Positions 9,116 to 17,545 of a stretch of DNA of 32,517 bases are shown here, in pieces (positions within the stretch are counted from its first letter, which is position 1; every line of letters starts with the position of its first letter). This stretch comes from Flavobacteriaceae bacterium (GTDB taxonomy: Bacteria > Bacteroidota > Bacteroidia > Flavobacteriales > Flavobacteriaceae), in the NCBI GenBank assembly GCA_030621915.1, contig JAUXGV010000010.1, forward strand, positions 1-32,517, given 5' to 3'. A program made the position numbers and the translations under genes. A model generated the notes under the pieces. That model did not search any database. It saw only the letters and a list, made by a program, of their open reading frames with translations, and was not told where the DNA came from.

Positions 9116-9216
9116 GATCGATACCTCGACATGTACTAAAAGATATTTCTAGATAAAATTACAATAAAGTAATGCAACATTCATCATGATATATAAAGAA
9201 CGAAAATTCTAAACCC

Positions 9217-11157
9217 ATGAAAAATAAAAATTTAATTTATTTATTAATAATTTTTTTACTCCCATTTTCTATTCACAGTCAAAAGAATAGTCCCTTTAAG
9301 ACAGATGTAACTGAACCACTTAAACCTTGGACAAATCTTGAATTTTACAATGATCCGGCAAATTTTCAGTTTGCTCTAGTAAGTGATAATACAGGTGGTT
9401 CACGGATTGGAATATTTGATATGGCCATAGATAAATTGAATATGATGATGCCTGAATTTGTATTGAGTATTGGTGATCTTATTCAGGGTTATACCGAAAA
9501 CAGAGAACAGATTCGAAAGGAATGGAATGATTTTAATTTGAAAGTAGAAAAATTAAAAATGCCTTTCTTTTATCTTCCTGGAAACCATGATATCACCAAT
9601 ACTGTAATGCAGGAAGAATGGGAACAACTGTATGGAAGACGGTATTATAGTTTTATTTATAAAGATGTTTTATTCATTACTTTAGATTCCAATGATGATG
9701 ATGATTATAATCTTACAGAAGCACAAACGTCTTATGCTCTGAAAACGATTGAAGAAAATAAAGAGGTAAAATGGACATTCATTTTAGTACATCATCCCGT
9801 ATGGAAATACAACACAAATGGTAGATTTGAAAAGATAGAAGAAGCTTTAGAAAACAGAAAACATACTGTAATTGCAGGTCATGAGCATCATTATCAGTAT
9901 ATAGAAAGAAAGAAGTCTAATTATTATGTGCTAGGTACTACTGGGGGAGGTAGCAGATTAAGAGGGACTAGATTTGGTGAATTTGATCATATCGTTTGGA
10001 TGACGATGACAGACAAAGGACCTGTTATGGCAAATTTGAGATTGGATGGGATCTTATCTCATGACATTGTCGATGAAACTACAAATAAAATGGCACGTGC
10101 CTTATTTAGTAATACCAGTTTTAAAAAACTTGTTTTAACAAACCAAGGCGATGAGTTTAAAAATGGAACTGTTTATTTTCAATTCAATAATACTGCTGAA
10201 GTTCCTTTACAATTGGACCTGTCTTTTTTACACCATCATCAAGTAGAAATATTTCCTGCAAAGAAAAACCTACGATTAATGCCAGGTGAGGAAAGCTTCT
10301 TGGAAATATCATTAAAGGCGAAAGAACCTATCATGTTTTCAGAGCTTGGCTTCTTACAATATTATTGGAAAATAAGTTATGAAGGTGACCAATACAAAGA
10401 CTTTTATTTGGATGGAAATGCTGATTTCTCTATAGCTCCAAGTAGTCCTGATTATTTTAAACCGATGACGCCACAGTTTATTCAAAAAACCTCGATATCA
10501 TTTGATCATCCATTTAATTTTCTTCAAACTAATTTACGAGTTAATGATCAAAATTCAAACTCAATAATTTTTCCAAAAGAATTGCAGATTGAAGAAAACT
10601 CAAATCTTAAGGTTGTATTGACCAATGATAAAGGTCAAAGAACCGCTCCTTCTATAAAATATTATGAAAAAATATCTTATTTAAAAGGGAAGAAAATTAA
10701 GAATATGATACCCGGATTATCTTATTCTTATTATGAAGGTAATTGGACTAATATTCCTGATTTTAAACAATTAACAGCTATTAAGAAAGGGATTACAAAT
10801 AATTTTAATGTGGGAGATATAGCTATAAATAAAAACAATTTCGGAATAAAATATACAGGTTATATCGAAATACCTGAAGATGGTCTGTATTATTTCAGAT
10901 GCAAGGCTGATGATACCGGATCACTGAAAATTCATGATAAGATGATTTGCATGGATGGAACAAGTGGAACTATAGATAACGGTAATAAAATAGTAGGATC
11001 TTTTGGTGCCATCGCATTGAGAAAGGGTATACATCCTGTTGAAATAGATTTCATCGAAAAAAAAGGAGGGGAAAGACTTCGATTTTATTATAAAAAAAGT
11101 GAAGAAGAAGATTGGAATTTCATGGTATTGAATGATTTTTTTAGAATTAGAAAATAA
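9217..11157 (+). CDS. Exported metallophosphoesterase with C-terminal PA14 domain
   Basis: A secreted 646-residue protein. A signal peptide (residues 1-21, ending FSIHSQ) is followed directly by a calcineurin-like domain: SDNTGGSR with Asp57, IGD with Asp87, GNHD at 122-125, HHPVW at 192-196 and GHEHHYQY at 221-228. The first motif is D-x-N rather than the usual D-x-H, so one metal ligand may be changed. Downstream are a beta-rich region (about 300-400), a short domain resembling the C-terminal domain of chitobiases (about 437-480: NLRVNDQNS...IFPKELQIEENSNLKVVL) and a PA14-type domain (about 500-640: GIKYTGYIEIPEDGLYYFRCKADDTGSLKI, GIHPVEIDFIEKKGGERLRF). PA14 and chitobiase-type domains are common in glycosidases and bind carbohydrate. 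This suggests a phosphoesterase acting on, or anchored to, a polysaccharide. It is followed 78 nt later by a sulfatase gene. Confidence 0.85.
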   Translation: MKNKNLIYLLIIFLLPFSIHSQKNSPFKTDVTEPLKPWTNLEFYNDPANFQFALVSDNTGGSRIGIFDMAIDKLNMMMPEFVLSIGDLIQGYTENREQIRKEWNDFNLKVEKLKMPFFYLPGNHDITNTVMQEEWEQLYGRRYYSFIYKDVLFITLDSNDDDDYNLTEAQTSYALKTIEENKEVKWTFILVHHPVWKYNTNGRFEKIEEALENRKHTVIAGHEHHYQYIERKKSNYYVLGTTGGGSRLRGTRFGEFDHIVWMTMTDKGPVMANLRLDGILSHDIVDETTNKMARALFSNTSFKKLVLTNQGDEFKNGTVYFQFNNTAEVPLQLDLSFLHHHQVEIFPAKKNLRLMPGEESFLEISLKAKEPIMFSELGFLQYYWKISYEGDQYKDFYLDGNADFSIAPSSPDYFKPMTPQFIQKTSISFDHPFNFLQTNLRVNDQNSNSIIFPKELQIEENSNLKVVLTNDKGQRTAPSIKYYEKISYLKGKKIKNMIPGLSYSYYEGNWTNIPDFKQLTAIKKGITNNFNVGDIAINKNNFGIKYTGYIEIPEDGLYYFRCKADDTGSLKIHDKMICMDGTSGTIDNGNKIVGSFGAIALRKGIHPVEIDFIEKKGGERLRFYYKKSEEEDWNFMVLNDFFRIRK

Positions 11158-11235
11158 TTTAGATTTAAAAATGATCATGCATTTATCAAATCTTTAGAGG
11201 TAATAAACAGAAATTCAAAGTTTTAAATATATAAA

Positions 11236-12606
11236 ATGAAATCAAACATACTACTTTTATTATTGACTGTTTTTGTTTTTCAGTCGTTTCTATCCAAGGC
11301 ACAAAGCAGTTTTAAAACACAACCAAACATCATATTTATCATGGCAGATGATTTGGGAATTGGTGATGTTGGTTGTTATGGTCAAAAAATGATAAAGACA
11401 CCTGAGATTGATAAAATGGCAACAGAAGGACTGCGTTTTACTCAGGTTTATGCAGGTTCTTCGGTTTGTGCTCCTTCACGGAGTTCTATCATGACTGGGA
11501 TGCATAATGGACACAATCGAGTTCGGGATAATGTCCCTCATGGTGTTTTTCTTCAACCTGATGATTTAACAGTTGCCGAAGTGTTAAAACAAGCAGGGTA
11601 TACTACGGGTGCCATAGGAAAATGGAGTCTTGGAAATCCAGGCTCATGGGGTGTAGCAAACTATCAGGGATTCGACTATTTCTATGGGCATTTAAATCAG
11701 GATCAAGCACATTTTTATTATCCCGATTACCTATGGGAGAATGATAAAATTGACCTTCTTAGCGAAAATAGGGGAGGTAAAACGGGACAATACACCCATA
11801 ATAAGTTTACGCAAAAGGCATTAAATTTTATTGATGAGAATAAAGAAAACCCTTTCTTTTTATATGTGGCTTATACCTTACCTCATTTTTCTGATTATAG
11901 TAGAAGCACACCTGAATCTCAAATTGTGCCCAGTGATGAGCCCTATTCCAATAAGGATTGGCCACAGGTTGAAAAGAATTATGCGGCCATGGTTCATATG
12001 ATTGACCAGGACGTTGGAAAAATTCTTGATAAAGTACAAGGACTAGGGCTCGACAATAATACAATTATCTTTTTTACGAGTGACAATGGTCCTTGTGATT
12101 CTACGGCACATAAACCAGAATTTTTTAATAGTAGCGGAGCGTATCGTGGCGTAAAAAGAGATATGTATGAAGGTGGAATCCGAATCCCAATGATTGTTCG
12201 TTGGCCAGGTAAAGTGGCTCAAGGAAAATCCAGTGATGCAGTTTGGGCTTTCTGGGATTTTCTGCCAACGGCTGCTGATCTCGCGGGTTTACCATTTAAA
12301 AATGAGACCGATGGAATTTCTGTATTACCTACTTTATTGGGTGAAAAGCAAAAATTACATGACTATTTATATTGGGATTATGGTCATTCTCGTGATGAGT
12401 TTTTTCAAGCCGCAAGATGGGGAAATTGGAAAGGTATAATTGATAATTCAACAGGGAAAATTGAAATTTATAATTTAGAAAATGATTTGGGTGAGGAGAA
12501 TAATTTGGCCTCCTCTCAACCCGAAAAAGTTAATAGATTTAAAGAAATAATTAAAGAGGCATATGTGCCATCTTCGGCATATCCACCAATAAAGTCAACT
12601 AACTAA
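11236..12606 (+). CDS. Exported S1-family sulfatase
   Basis: Hydrolyses sulfate esters outside the cytoplasm. The 456-residue protein has a signal peptide (residues 1-22, ending LSKAQ), the metal-binding MADDLGIGDVGCYG (36-49), and the sulfatase signature CAPSRSSIMTG. Cys78 would be converted to formylglycine by an anaerobic- or FGE-type maturase, which is not in this window. The second metal-binding block is TSDNGP (Asp283, Asn284). The stretch GYTTGAIGKWSLGNPGSWG (121-139) and QGFDYFYGHLNQDQAHFYYP resemble subfamily S1_16. In most S1 sulfatases the motif is GKWHLG; here the His position is Ser132 (S1_16 members often have Gly), a change at the active-site rim. Substrate is unknown. It shares strand and close spacing with the phosphoesterase-PA14 gene upstream. 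Confidence 0.92.
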   Translation: MKSNILLLLLTVFVFQSFLSKAQSSFKTQPNIIFIMADDLGIGDVGCYGQKMIKTPEIDKMATEGLRFTQVYAGSSVCAPSRSSIMTGMHNGHNRVRDNVPHGVFLQPDDLTVAEVLKQAGYTTGAIGKWSLGNPGSWGVANYQGFDYFYGHLNQDQAHFYYPDYLWENDKIDLLSENRGGKTGQYTHNKFTQKALNFIDENKENPFFLYVAYTLPHFSDYSRSTPESQIVPSDEPYSNKDWPQVEKNYAAMVHMIDQDVGKILDKVQGLGLDNNTIIFFTSDNGPCDSTAHKPEFFNSSGAYRGVKRDMYEGGIRIPMIVRWPGKVAQGKSSDAVWAFWDFLPTAADLAGLPFKNETDGISVLPTLLGEKQKLHDYLYWDYGHSRDEFFQAARWGNWKGIIDNSTGKIEIYNLENDLGEENNLASSQPEKVNRFKEIIKEAYVPSSAYPPIKSTN

Positions 12607-12614
12607 TAATAAAA

Positions 12615-12751
12615 TTGAAAAAGAGATATCCTTCTGTTGCTTTGTTTCTATGAGGCCGGATTTTGCACAAAAAAAATATAATTATCTCCTAAAACAAAAT
12701 GACCGGTGGAAATTGTCATTTGAAGATGGTGAAAAGGAATCATATTTTTAA
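12615..12751 (+). pseudogene. Frameshifted remnant of an exported protein gene
   Basis: From a TTG at 12615 the frame reads LKKRYPSVALFL and stops at TGA. In a different frame, from the overlapping ATG at 12650, the reading continues RPDFAQKKYNYLLKQND, then RWKLSFEDGEKESYF, to a TAA at 12749-12751. Joined across a frameshift this looks like a signal peptide (basic N-end, hydrophobic stretch, cleavage after FAQ) and the first 25 or so residues of a mature domain. The W-x-L-x-FED pattern recalls the start of DUF1961-type concanavalin-fold proteins in polysaccharide-degradation clusters, but this is a weak resemblance. The rest of the gene is absent. Confidence 0.45.
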
Positions 12752-12769
12752 TTATTAGAATCAATTAAG

Positions 12770-13690
12770 GTGAAAAAAAAATTATTTCCATTAAAAGGAA
12801 TTGTAACAGTTCTTAATACTCCGTTTACCAACGATGATACTATTGATTATGGAGCATTGATGCACAATGTAAGGGAGGCTTTGAAGGCTGGAGTTGCTGG
12901 CTTTTTAGTTCCGGCAATGGCCTCAGAGGTTTATAAATTGTCAGATATTGAAAGATTGAAAATGGTTGAAACCGTGCTTGAAACTGTAGAAGATAAGGTG
13001 CCTGTTATTGCAGGCGCAGGAGAAATTGATATTTTTAAAAGTAAGAAAATATTAAGATCGTATCTTAATCTAGGTTGTAGAAATGTATTGTTTCAAATTC
13101 CATTTCATGATGAATTGCAATTCAAAAGTAATTTTATGGAATTGGCAGAACTGAATCCGGAAATGATTATGTTGCAGGATTGGAATGCTTCGGGATATGG
13201 TTTACCAGATGAGTTGATTTGTGAATTATTTGAAAATGTTCCATCTTTTCGATGTCTGAAAATAGAAACCGTGCCTGCCGGAATCAAATATTCAAGAATC
13301 TTAAAATTGACAGATTTTAAATTAAATGTAAGTGGTGGATGGGCTGTATCCCAAATGATGGAAGGGTTAAAACGAGGGGTACATGCTTTTATGCCTACAG
13401 GTATGCATTATATTTACACTTCTATTTATAGATTATTCGTTGTAGGTCAATACGATAAAGCAGAAAGTTTGTTCCATCAAATATTACCTGTCTTAGCATT
13501 TTCTAACCAACATTTGGACATTTCAATTCACTTTTTTAAACAATTGCTATTCAAACAATCCATTTATCCCACACCAAATGTTAGGGAACCCATATTACAT
13601 TTTGATAAAATACATCAAAAAATCGCGGAAAAACATATAAATCAAATCATTGATTTGGAGAATAAGATAAAGGCAGAATTAAATGCTTAG
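12770..13690 (+). CDS. Dihydrodipicolinate synthase/N-acetylneuraminate lyase superfamily protein, divergent
   Basis: A cytoplasmic class I aldolase-type TIM barrel of 306 residues, started at the GTG at 12770. The N-terminus LKGIVTVLNTPFTNDDTIDY and the strand-helix pattern fit the DapA/NanA superfamily. The Schiff-base lysine is probably Lys164 in FRCLKIETVP. The family's usual G-[TS]-[TN]-GE motif is replaced by VPAMASEVYKLS (48-59), and the catalytic tyrosine motif YN.P is replaced by LQDWNASG (135-142). It is therefore a distant member whose reaction cannot be named; a 2-keto-3-deoxy-acid aldolase or a non-canonical lyase are possibilities. A second, canonical member is encoded at 19245. 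A HAD hydrolase gene follows 56 nt downstream, suggesting a shared intracellular pathway. Confidence 0.8.
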   Translation: MKKKLFPLKGIVTVLNTPFTNDDTIDYGALMHNVREALKAGVAGFLVPAMASEVYKLSDIERLKMVETVLETVEDKVPVIAGAGEIDIFKSKKILRSYLNLGCRNVLFQIPFHDELQFKSNFMELAELNPEMIMLQDWNASGYGLPDELICELFENVPSFRCLKIETVPAGIKYSRILKLTDFKLNVSGGWAVSQMMEGLKRGVHAFMPTGMHYIYTSIYRLFVVGQYDKAESLFHQILPVLAFSNQHLDISIHFFKQLLFKQSIYPTPNVREPILHFDKIHQKIAEKHINQIIDLENKIKAELNA

Positions 13691-13746
13691 ATTTTATAAG
13701 AATTATTATTTTTAACCTTTGGATCAAGAAAAACAATAAACTCAAT

Positions 13747-14394
13747 ATGATATCAACCATAATTTTTGATATGAATGGTGTAATTACCGATGACGAAGAA
13801 ATCCATGAACTGGCTACACAACAAGTATTTGAAAAAATTGGAATCCATCTAACTTCGGAAACATACAGAGAATTATGTTTGGGTAGAACTGATATGGCTT
13901 CTTTTAAAGATATTTTTCAAAAATTCAGTGTTAAAAATCAAAATATTAGCGATTTGATCTCTTTAAAATCATCAAGATATCAGCGTTTAATTAAGGGAAA
14001 TTTAATTGTTTATCCTGGTGTTGTCGAGTTAATTATGAATCTTAGTAAAAATTTTACACTGGCCCTTACATCCAGTTCCACCTTTGAAGAGGTTCATTCT
14101 GTAGTAAATCAATTAAAAATTAAGAAATTCTTCAAAATTTTAGTTACTGCAAGAGATGTCAAACATGGAAAACCAGATCCCGAGCCTTATCTATTAACTG
14201 CAGAGAAATTAAATGTGAAATGCAGTGAATGCCTGGTCATTGAAGATTCTGAAAATGGCGTTCAATCAGCAATTTCTGCGGGAATGAAATGTATAGCCAT
14301 AACCAATACAGAAGACCCCATTAATTTATTAAAAGCGGATCAAATAATTGATGGTTACACTTCGATAACAAAGGATTTTATTGAACTATTTTAA
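13747..14394 (+). CDS. HAD-superfamily hydrolase, beta-phosphoglucomutase-like
   Basis: A cytoplasmic sugar-phosphate phosphatase or mutase of 215 residues with a cap of the subfamily I type. Motif 1 is IFDMNGVITDDE with nucleophile Asp8; the second position, usually Asp as general acid/base, is Asn10. Such D-x-N variants are seen in Bacteroidota relatives of beta-phosphoglucomutase. Motif 2 is LTSSSTFEE (about 99-107), motif 3 is the lysine in ARDVKHGKPDPEPYL (about 138-152), and motif 4 is VIEDSENGVQSAISAG (about 164-179). It follows the aldolase-like gene by 56 nt and probably belongs to the same transcript. Substrate unknown. Confidence 0.85.
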   Translation: MISTIIFDMNGVITDDEEIHELATQQVFEKIGIHLTSETYRELCLGRTDMASFKDIFQKFSVKNQNISDLISLKSSRYQRLIKGNLIVYPGVVELIMNLSKNFTLALTSSSTFEEVHSVVNQLKIKKFFKILVTARDVKHGKPDPEPYLLTAEKLNVKCSECLVIEDSENGVQSAISAGMKCIAITNTEDPINLLKADQIIDGYTSITKDFIELF

Positions 14395-14519
14395 GATTTT
14401 ATTACAGTTGTTTCTTCAACCTGCTTTGTTGCCAAGGCAAATACAAATTAACCAAAATGCCTCTTTCTAAACAGAGAGAGTCTAAGGGCTTTGTTTGAAT
14501 TTAATGCAGATAATTTTTA

Positions 14520-14573
14520 ATGCATTTTCAGCAAAAAGTACGAAATCTTTTAAAGCGTAAAATAATAGTTTTG
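14520..14573 (+). promoter_or_regulatory. Candidate promoter: ATGCATTTT plus TAGTTTTG
   Basis: TAGTTTTG (14566-14573, part of the 13-mer ATAGTTTTGTTTG also found at 2796) fits the -7 consensus TAnnTTTG and lies 59 nt before the start of the CBM9-like gene. ATGCATTTT begins 46 nt before it, the same arrangement as at 2751-2804. No clear -33 TTG is visible. Confidence 0.4.
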
Positions 14574-14632
14574 TTTGGCTTCAATTGAATTTATGATAAA
14601 TTCGTTTCTTTACTAAATATAATTTCTAAACA

Positions 14633-16327
14633 TTGAAAATCAAACAATTATTAACAGTATTACTTGTATTAGCTTTTAATAGATCAATGGCTCAGGCTGA
14701 TGGTTTACACAGAGCATCTGAGGATTCAAAAATTTTTCAAAAAAGTAAGTTGGATGTTATTCGCAATCAATATTTAAATGAAAATGGAAATCCTTCTCAT
14801 GCAGTATTTCTAAGCGAAAATGGTTTAAAACCATATGATAAGAACACAGAATCATCTCCATATTTTACGGTAACTATATCCAAGGATGATTTGATTATAA
14901 AAAATGGAAAAATCCGGATCAAAAAATCAGCGGAATATTTCAATTTGGATTTTTATGTTAAAAGCAAAACAGTATTCAAGTCAAATAATCAAGCGATTCC
15001 TGTGTGGGATGGAAGAGTGTATTCTGAGAATAATAATTTAATAGTAGGTGGGTATTCTGAGAAATACAATGAGAGGCCCGTTGGATTTATTGATGAAAAG
15101 GGTAATTTTGTCAAGAATAATAGAATAGATTCAGGGCAATTCCCGTTATTAAAAATACCTTCAGGAAATCTTAAATTCGATCCGTTTAATAATTTATTGT
15201 TGAAGATAGAACCTAGTAATGACGAAGAACAGACAAAACAGTTAAATCGGTATCTTCCGATAGATTTATACGGAAAAAATGGTGAATTATTAAACAGTAT
15301 GCAATTTGAAATAATTCATCAAAAGTCGAACTCAAAATTAATTTTAGTTGGTATTGTCAATGGTGAAAAAGTTGAAATCGCCAGTTGTAATACGCTCAAC
15401 TCAAAATTAACAAATAGAAAAGAGGCATTTCGGCCAGAATTAATTGAGGGTGCCAGCCAACTAGGAAATGGAGATATGATTTCTTTAACTTTTGAAGGAG
15501 GCTATTCTCAAAAGATCAATATTGTTGAATCGGATCTTTATTTAAGCATAAATAAAAGTGTCGATACATCGAAAAGGAATCCGGATTCAATTAAAATTGA
15601 TGGCGATTTTAGGGATTGGAGAAACATATCAGGAATATCGGATATAAAAGGTGATTTTGTATCATATCTATTTGAAAACCCGGATACTGATTTATTGGAA
15701 TTTAAAGTGACAAATGATAGTAAATATATTTACTTTTATTCGAGAGTTGCAGGTGCACATGGTAGAACAGGAGAAAAGGGCAGGTATTACTGGTATACTT
15801 ATATTGATGTAGATAGAAATTCAAAAACTGGATATCCACCAACACGAGATGACAATTGTTACTTTGGGATTCCAATTGGTGATGATAGTGAGGCTCAATT
15901 CGAATTTATTGGAAATAAATTTGTGAAAACTTTCTTTGGATTTACTGGGATTGGTGCTGAAAAGGAAGTTTTAAGTGGTGAATTAAAGCTAGGTCCTTCT
16001 TATTATTCTAGAACGGATAAAAATGGCAACCAACGAGATAGATATAAGATGGAATATGTTCATAGAGAAAATTCCAGATTCATAACAGAAGATTATACTG
16101 AAGGGACTAGTGAAGATATTGTAATTTCGCTTTCCCCAGATGGATCAGAGGTTGAGGTTAAAGTTGAAATGGCTGGATTTCTAAAAGATATAAATGGTAA
16201 GGCCTTGATTGAAAAAGGGCTAAAAATTGACATTGCTGTAGGAGTAGAAGGTTCTAGCGATCATTATAATTCAAATAGTTGGGGAGCAGATTCTAGTCAA
16301 ATAATTTATGGTTATGAAATAAAATAA
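14633..16327 (+). CDS. Exported protein with C-terminal CBM9/DOMON-like domain
   Basis: A predicted secreted protein of 564 residues of unknown function. The start is a TTG at 14633, chosen because it gives a good signal peptide (KIKQLLTVLLVLAFNRSMAQ, residues 2-21); no ATG is nearby. Residues about 75-300 are beta-rich without a family I recognise (AIPVWDGRVY, LPIDLYGKNGELL). Residues about 319-564 look like a CBM9/DOMON-type sandwich: IKIDGDFRDWRNI (320-332), then KYIYFYSRVAG and YYWYTYIDVDRNSKTGYPP, then a C-terminal IDIAVGVEGSS. Such domains bind sugars or haem in exported proteins. It may be a glycan-binding accessory protein; no catalytic motif is seen. It has its own candidate promoter and precedes a PHP phosphoesterase gene. 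Confidence 0.6.
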   Translation: MKIKQLLTVLLVLAFNRSMAQADGLHRASEDSKIFQKSKLDVIRNQYLNENGNPSHAVFLSENGLKPYDKNTESSPYFTVTISKDDLIIKNGKIRIKKSAEYFNLDFYVKSKTVFKSNNQAIPVWDGRVYSENNNLIVGGYSEKYNERPVGFIDEKGNFVKNNRIDSGQFPLLKIPSGNLKFDPFNNLLLKIEPSNDEEQTKQLNRYLPIDLYGKNGELLNSMQFEIIHQKSNSKLILVGIVNGEKVEIASCNTLNSKLTNRKEAFRPELIEGASQLGNGDMISLTFEGGYSQKINIVESDLYLSINKSVDTSKRNPDSIKIDGDFRDWRNISGISDIKGDFVSYLFENPDTDLLEFKVTNDSKYIYFYSRVAGAHGRTGEKGRYYWYTYIDVDRNSKTGYPPTRDDNCYFGIPIGDDSEAQFEFIGNKFVKTFFGFTGIGAEKEVLSGELKLGPSYYSRTDKNGNQRDRYKMEYVHRENSRFITEDYTEGTSEDIVISLSPDGSEVEVKVEMAGFLKDINGKALIEKGLKIDIAVGVEGSSDHYNSNSWGADSSQIIYGYEIK

Positions 16328-16448
16328 TTTAATTTTGAGAAATATAAATGAAAGATTAATCGTTAATTTTGTTCTAAACTTGTATAAAGTTATTTATAAA
16401 AAACCATAAGAAAGATAGTTAGTTATTAGTATAGTTAAAAAAGGAATC

Positions 16449-17522
16449 ATGAAAAAAATTATTATTTTATTGTTCATCTTTAATTACATTTTTGCTTATT
16501 CTCAGGAAGGTAAGTTGAAATGGTTTAAGGGTAACACACATACACATACAGTATTGAGTGGCCATGCCGATACACATCCTGATACGGTTGCGTTTTGGTA
16601 TTTGGATAGAGATTATAATTTTTTAATTTTAAGTGAGCACAATCAGTTTATTGATCCTAAAAGTATAAATCTACCAAAGAAAAGGAGAAGTGATTTTATT
16701 TTGATTCCCGGGGAAGAGGTTTCAGATTATAAACATATTCATACAACAGGTATGAATATTAGCAGAGAAGTTTTTCCACAATATCCTAATGAACTATCAA
16801 CTATAAAGAATAATCGATTTGAAAATTTTAAAATCTATTTGATGCAAAAACATACTGACTCTATTAGAAGCGCCAATGGGGTAGCTATATTAAATCACCC
16901 TAATTGGAATTCAGGAGCCTCAGCTGTTGATATTGCAAAAGTGGAACGTTTGCATATGATAGAATTGTACAATGGTCATCCGGATGTTAATAATTGGGGT
17001 AATGACGAACATGCATCCATGGAAATGAAATGGGATTCCTTATTAACAGCCGGAAGGAAAATATATGGTGTATCTTCTGATGATGCCCACTTTTTTCAAA
17101 AATGGGCTATTGATGAAAGTAATCCAGGTAGAGGTTGGGTAATGGTTCAAAGTAAAGAATTGACATCTAATTCTATTACAGATGCCATGACTCAGGGAGA
17201 ATTTTATTCTTCAAATGGTGTTATGCTGAAAGAAATTATCAAAAACAACAAAGTTTATAAGGTGAAAATTGATGTACAGAAAACTTTAAAAGAGTTAGAG
17301 AGTCCCTTATTAGTTGGTTATAAAACGGAGAAAGAAGATGAAGGATATACTATTGAATTTATAGCTGATGGAGGAAAAATTATCCAAAAGTCAAAGGGTA
17401 ATTCTGCCAAGATCAATATCCCTTCAGGATTAAAATACCTTCGAGCAAAAATTACATATTCCAGATCATTGGCATCTTCCAATGAACGCTTTTTTGCATG
17501 GACTCAACCTGTTTTTTTTTAG
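16449..17522 (+). CDS. Exported PHP-domain metal-dependent phosphoesterase
   Basis: A 357-residue protein with a signal peptide (residues 1-19, ending FAYSQ) and one PHP domain. Metal-binding residues visible in order are HTHTH-like His31 and His33, His64 in ILSEHNQ, Glu89/Glu90 in PGEEVSD, His96/His98 in YKHIHTTGMN, His150 in ILNHPNW, and Asp211, Asp212 and His214 in SSDDAHFF. This is the full expected set for a trinuclear PHP site. Cytoplasmic PHP proteins are phosphatases or nucleases; exported ones are mostly uncharacterised. The C-terminal 100 residues are beta-rich. The gene starts 121 nt after the CBM9-like gene and is followed after 23 nt by a membrane-protein gene, so the last two are likely co-transcribed. 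Confidence 0.85.
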   Translation: MKKIIILLFIFNYIFAYSQEGKLKWFKGNTHTHTVLSGHADTHPDTVAFWYLDRDYNFLILSEHNQFIDPKSINLPKKRRSDFILIPGEEVSDYKHIHTTGMNISREVFPQYPNELSTIKNNRFENFKIYLMQKHTDSIRSANGVAILNHPNWNSGASAVDIAKVERLHMIELYNGHPDVNNWGNDEHASMEMKWDSLLTAGRKIYGVSSDDAHFFQKWAIDESNPGRGWVMVQSKELTSNSITDAMTQGEFYSSNGVMLKEIIKNNKVYKVKIDVQKTLKELESPLLVGYKTEKEDEGYTIEFIADGGKIIQKSKGNSAKINIPSGLKYLRAKITYSRSLASSNERFFAWTQPVFF

Positions 17523-17545
17523 ATAATAATTGATTTGTTACTATA

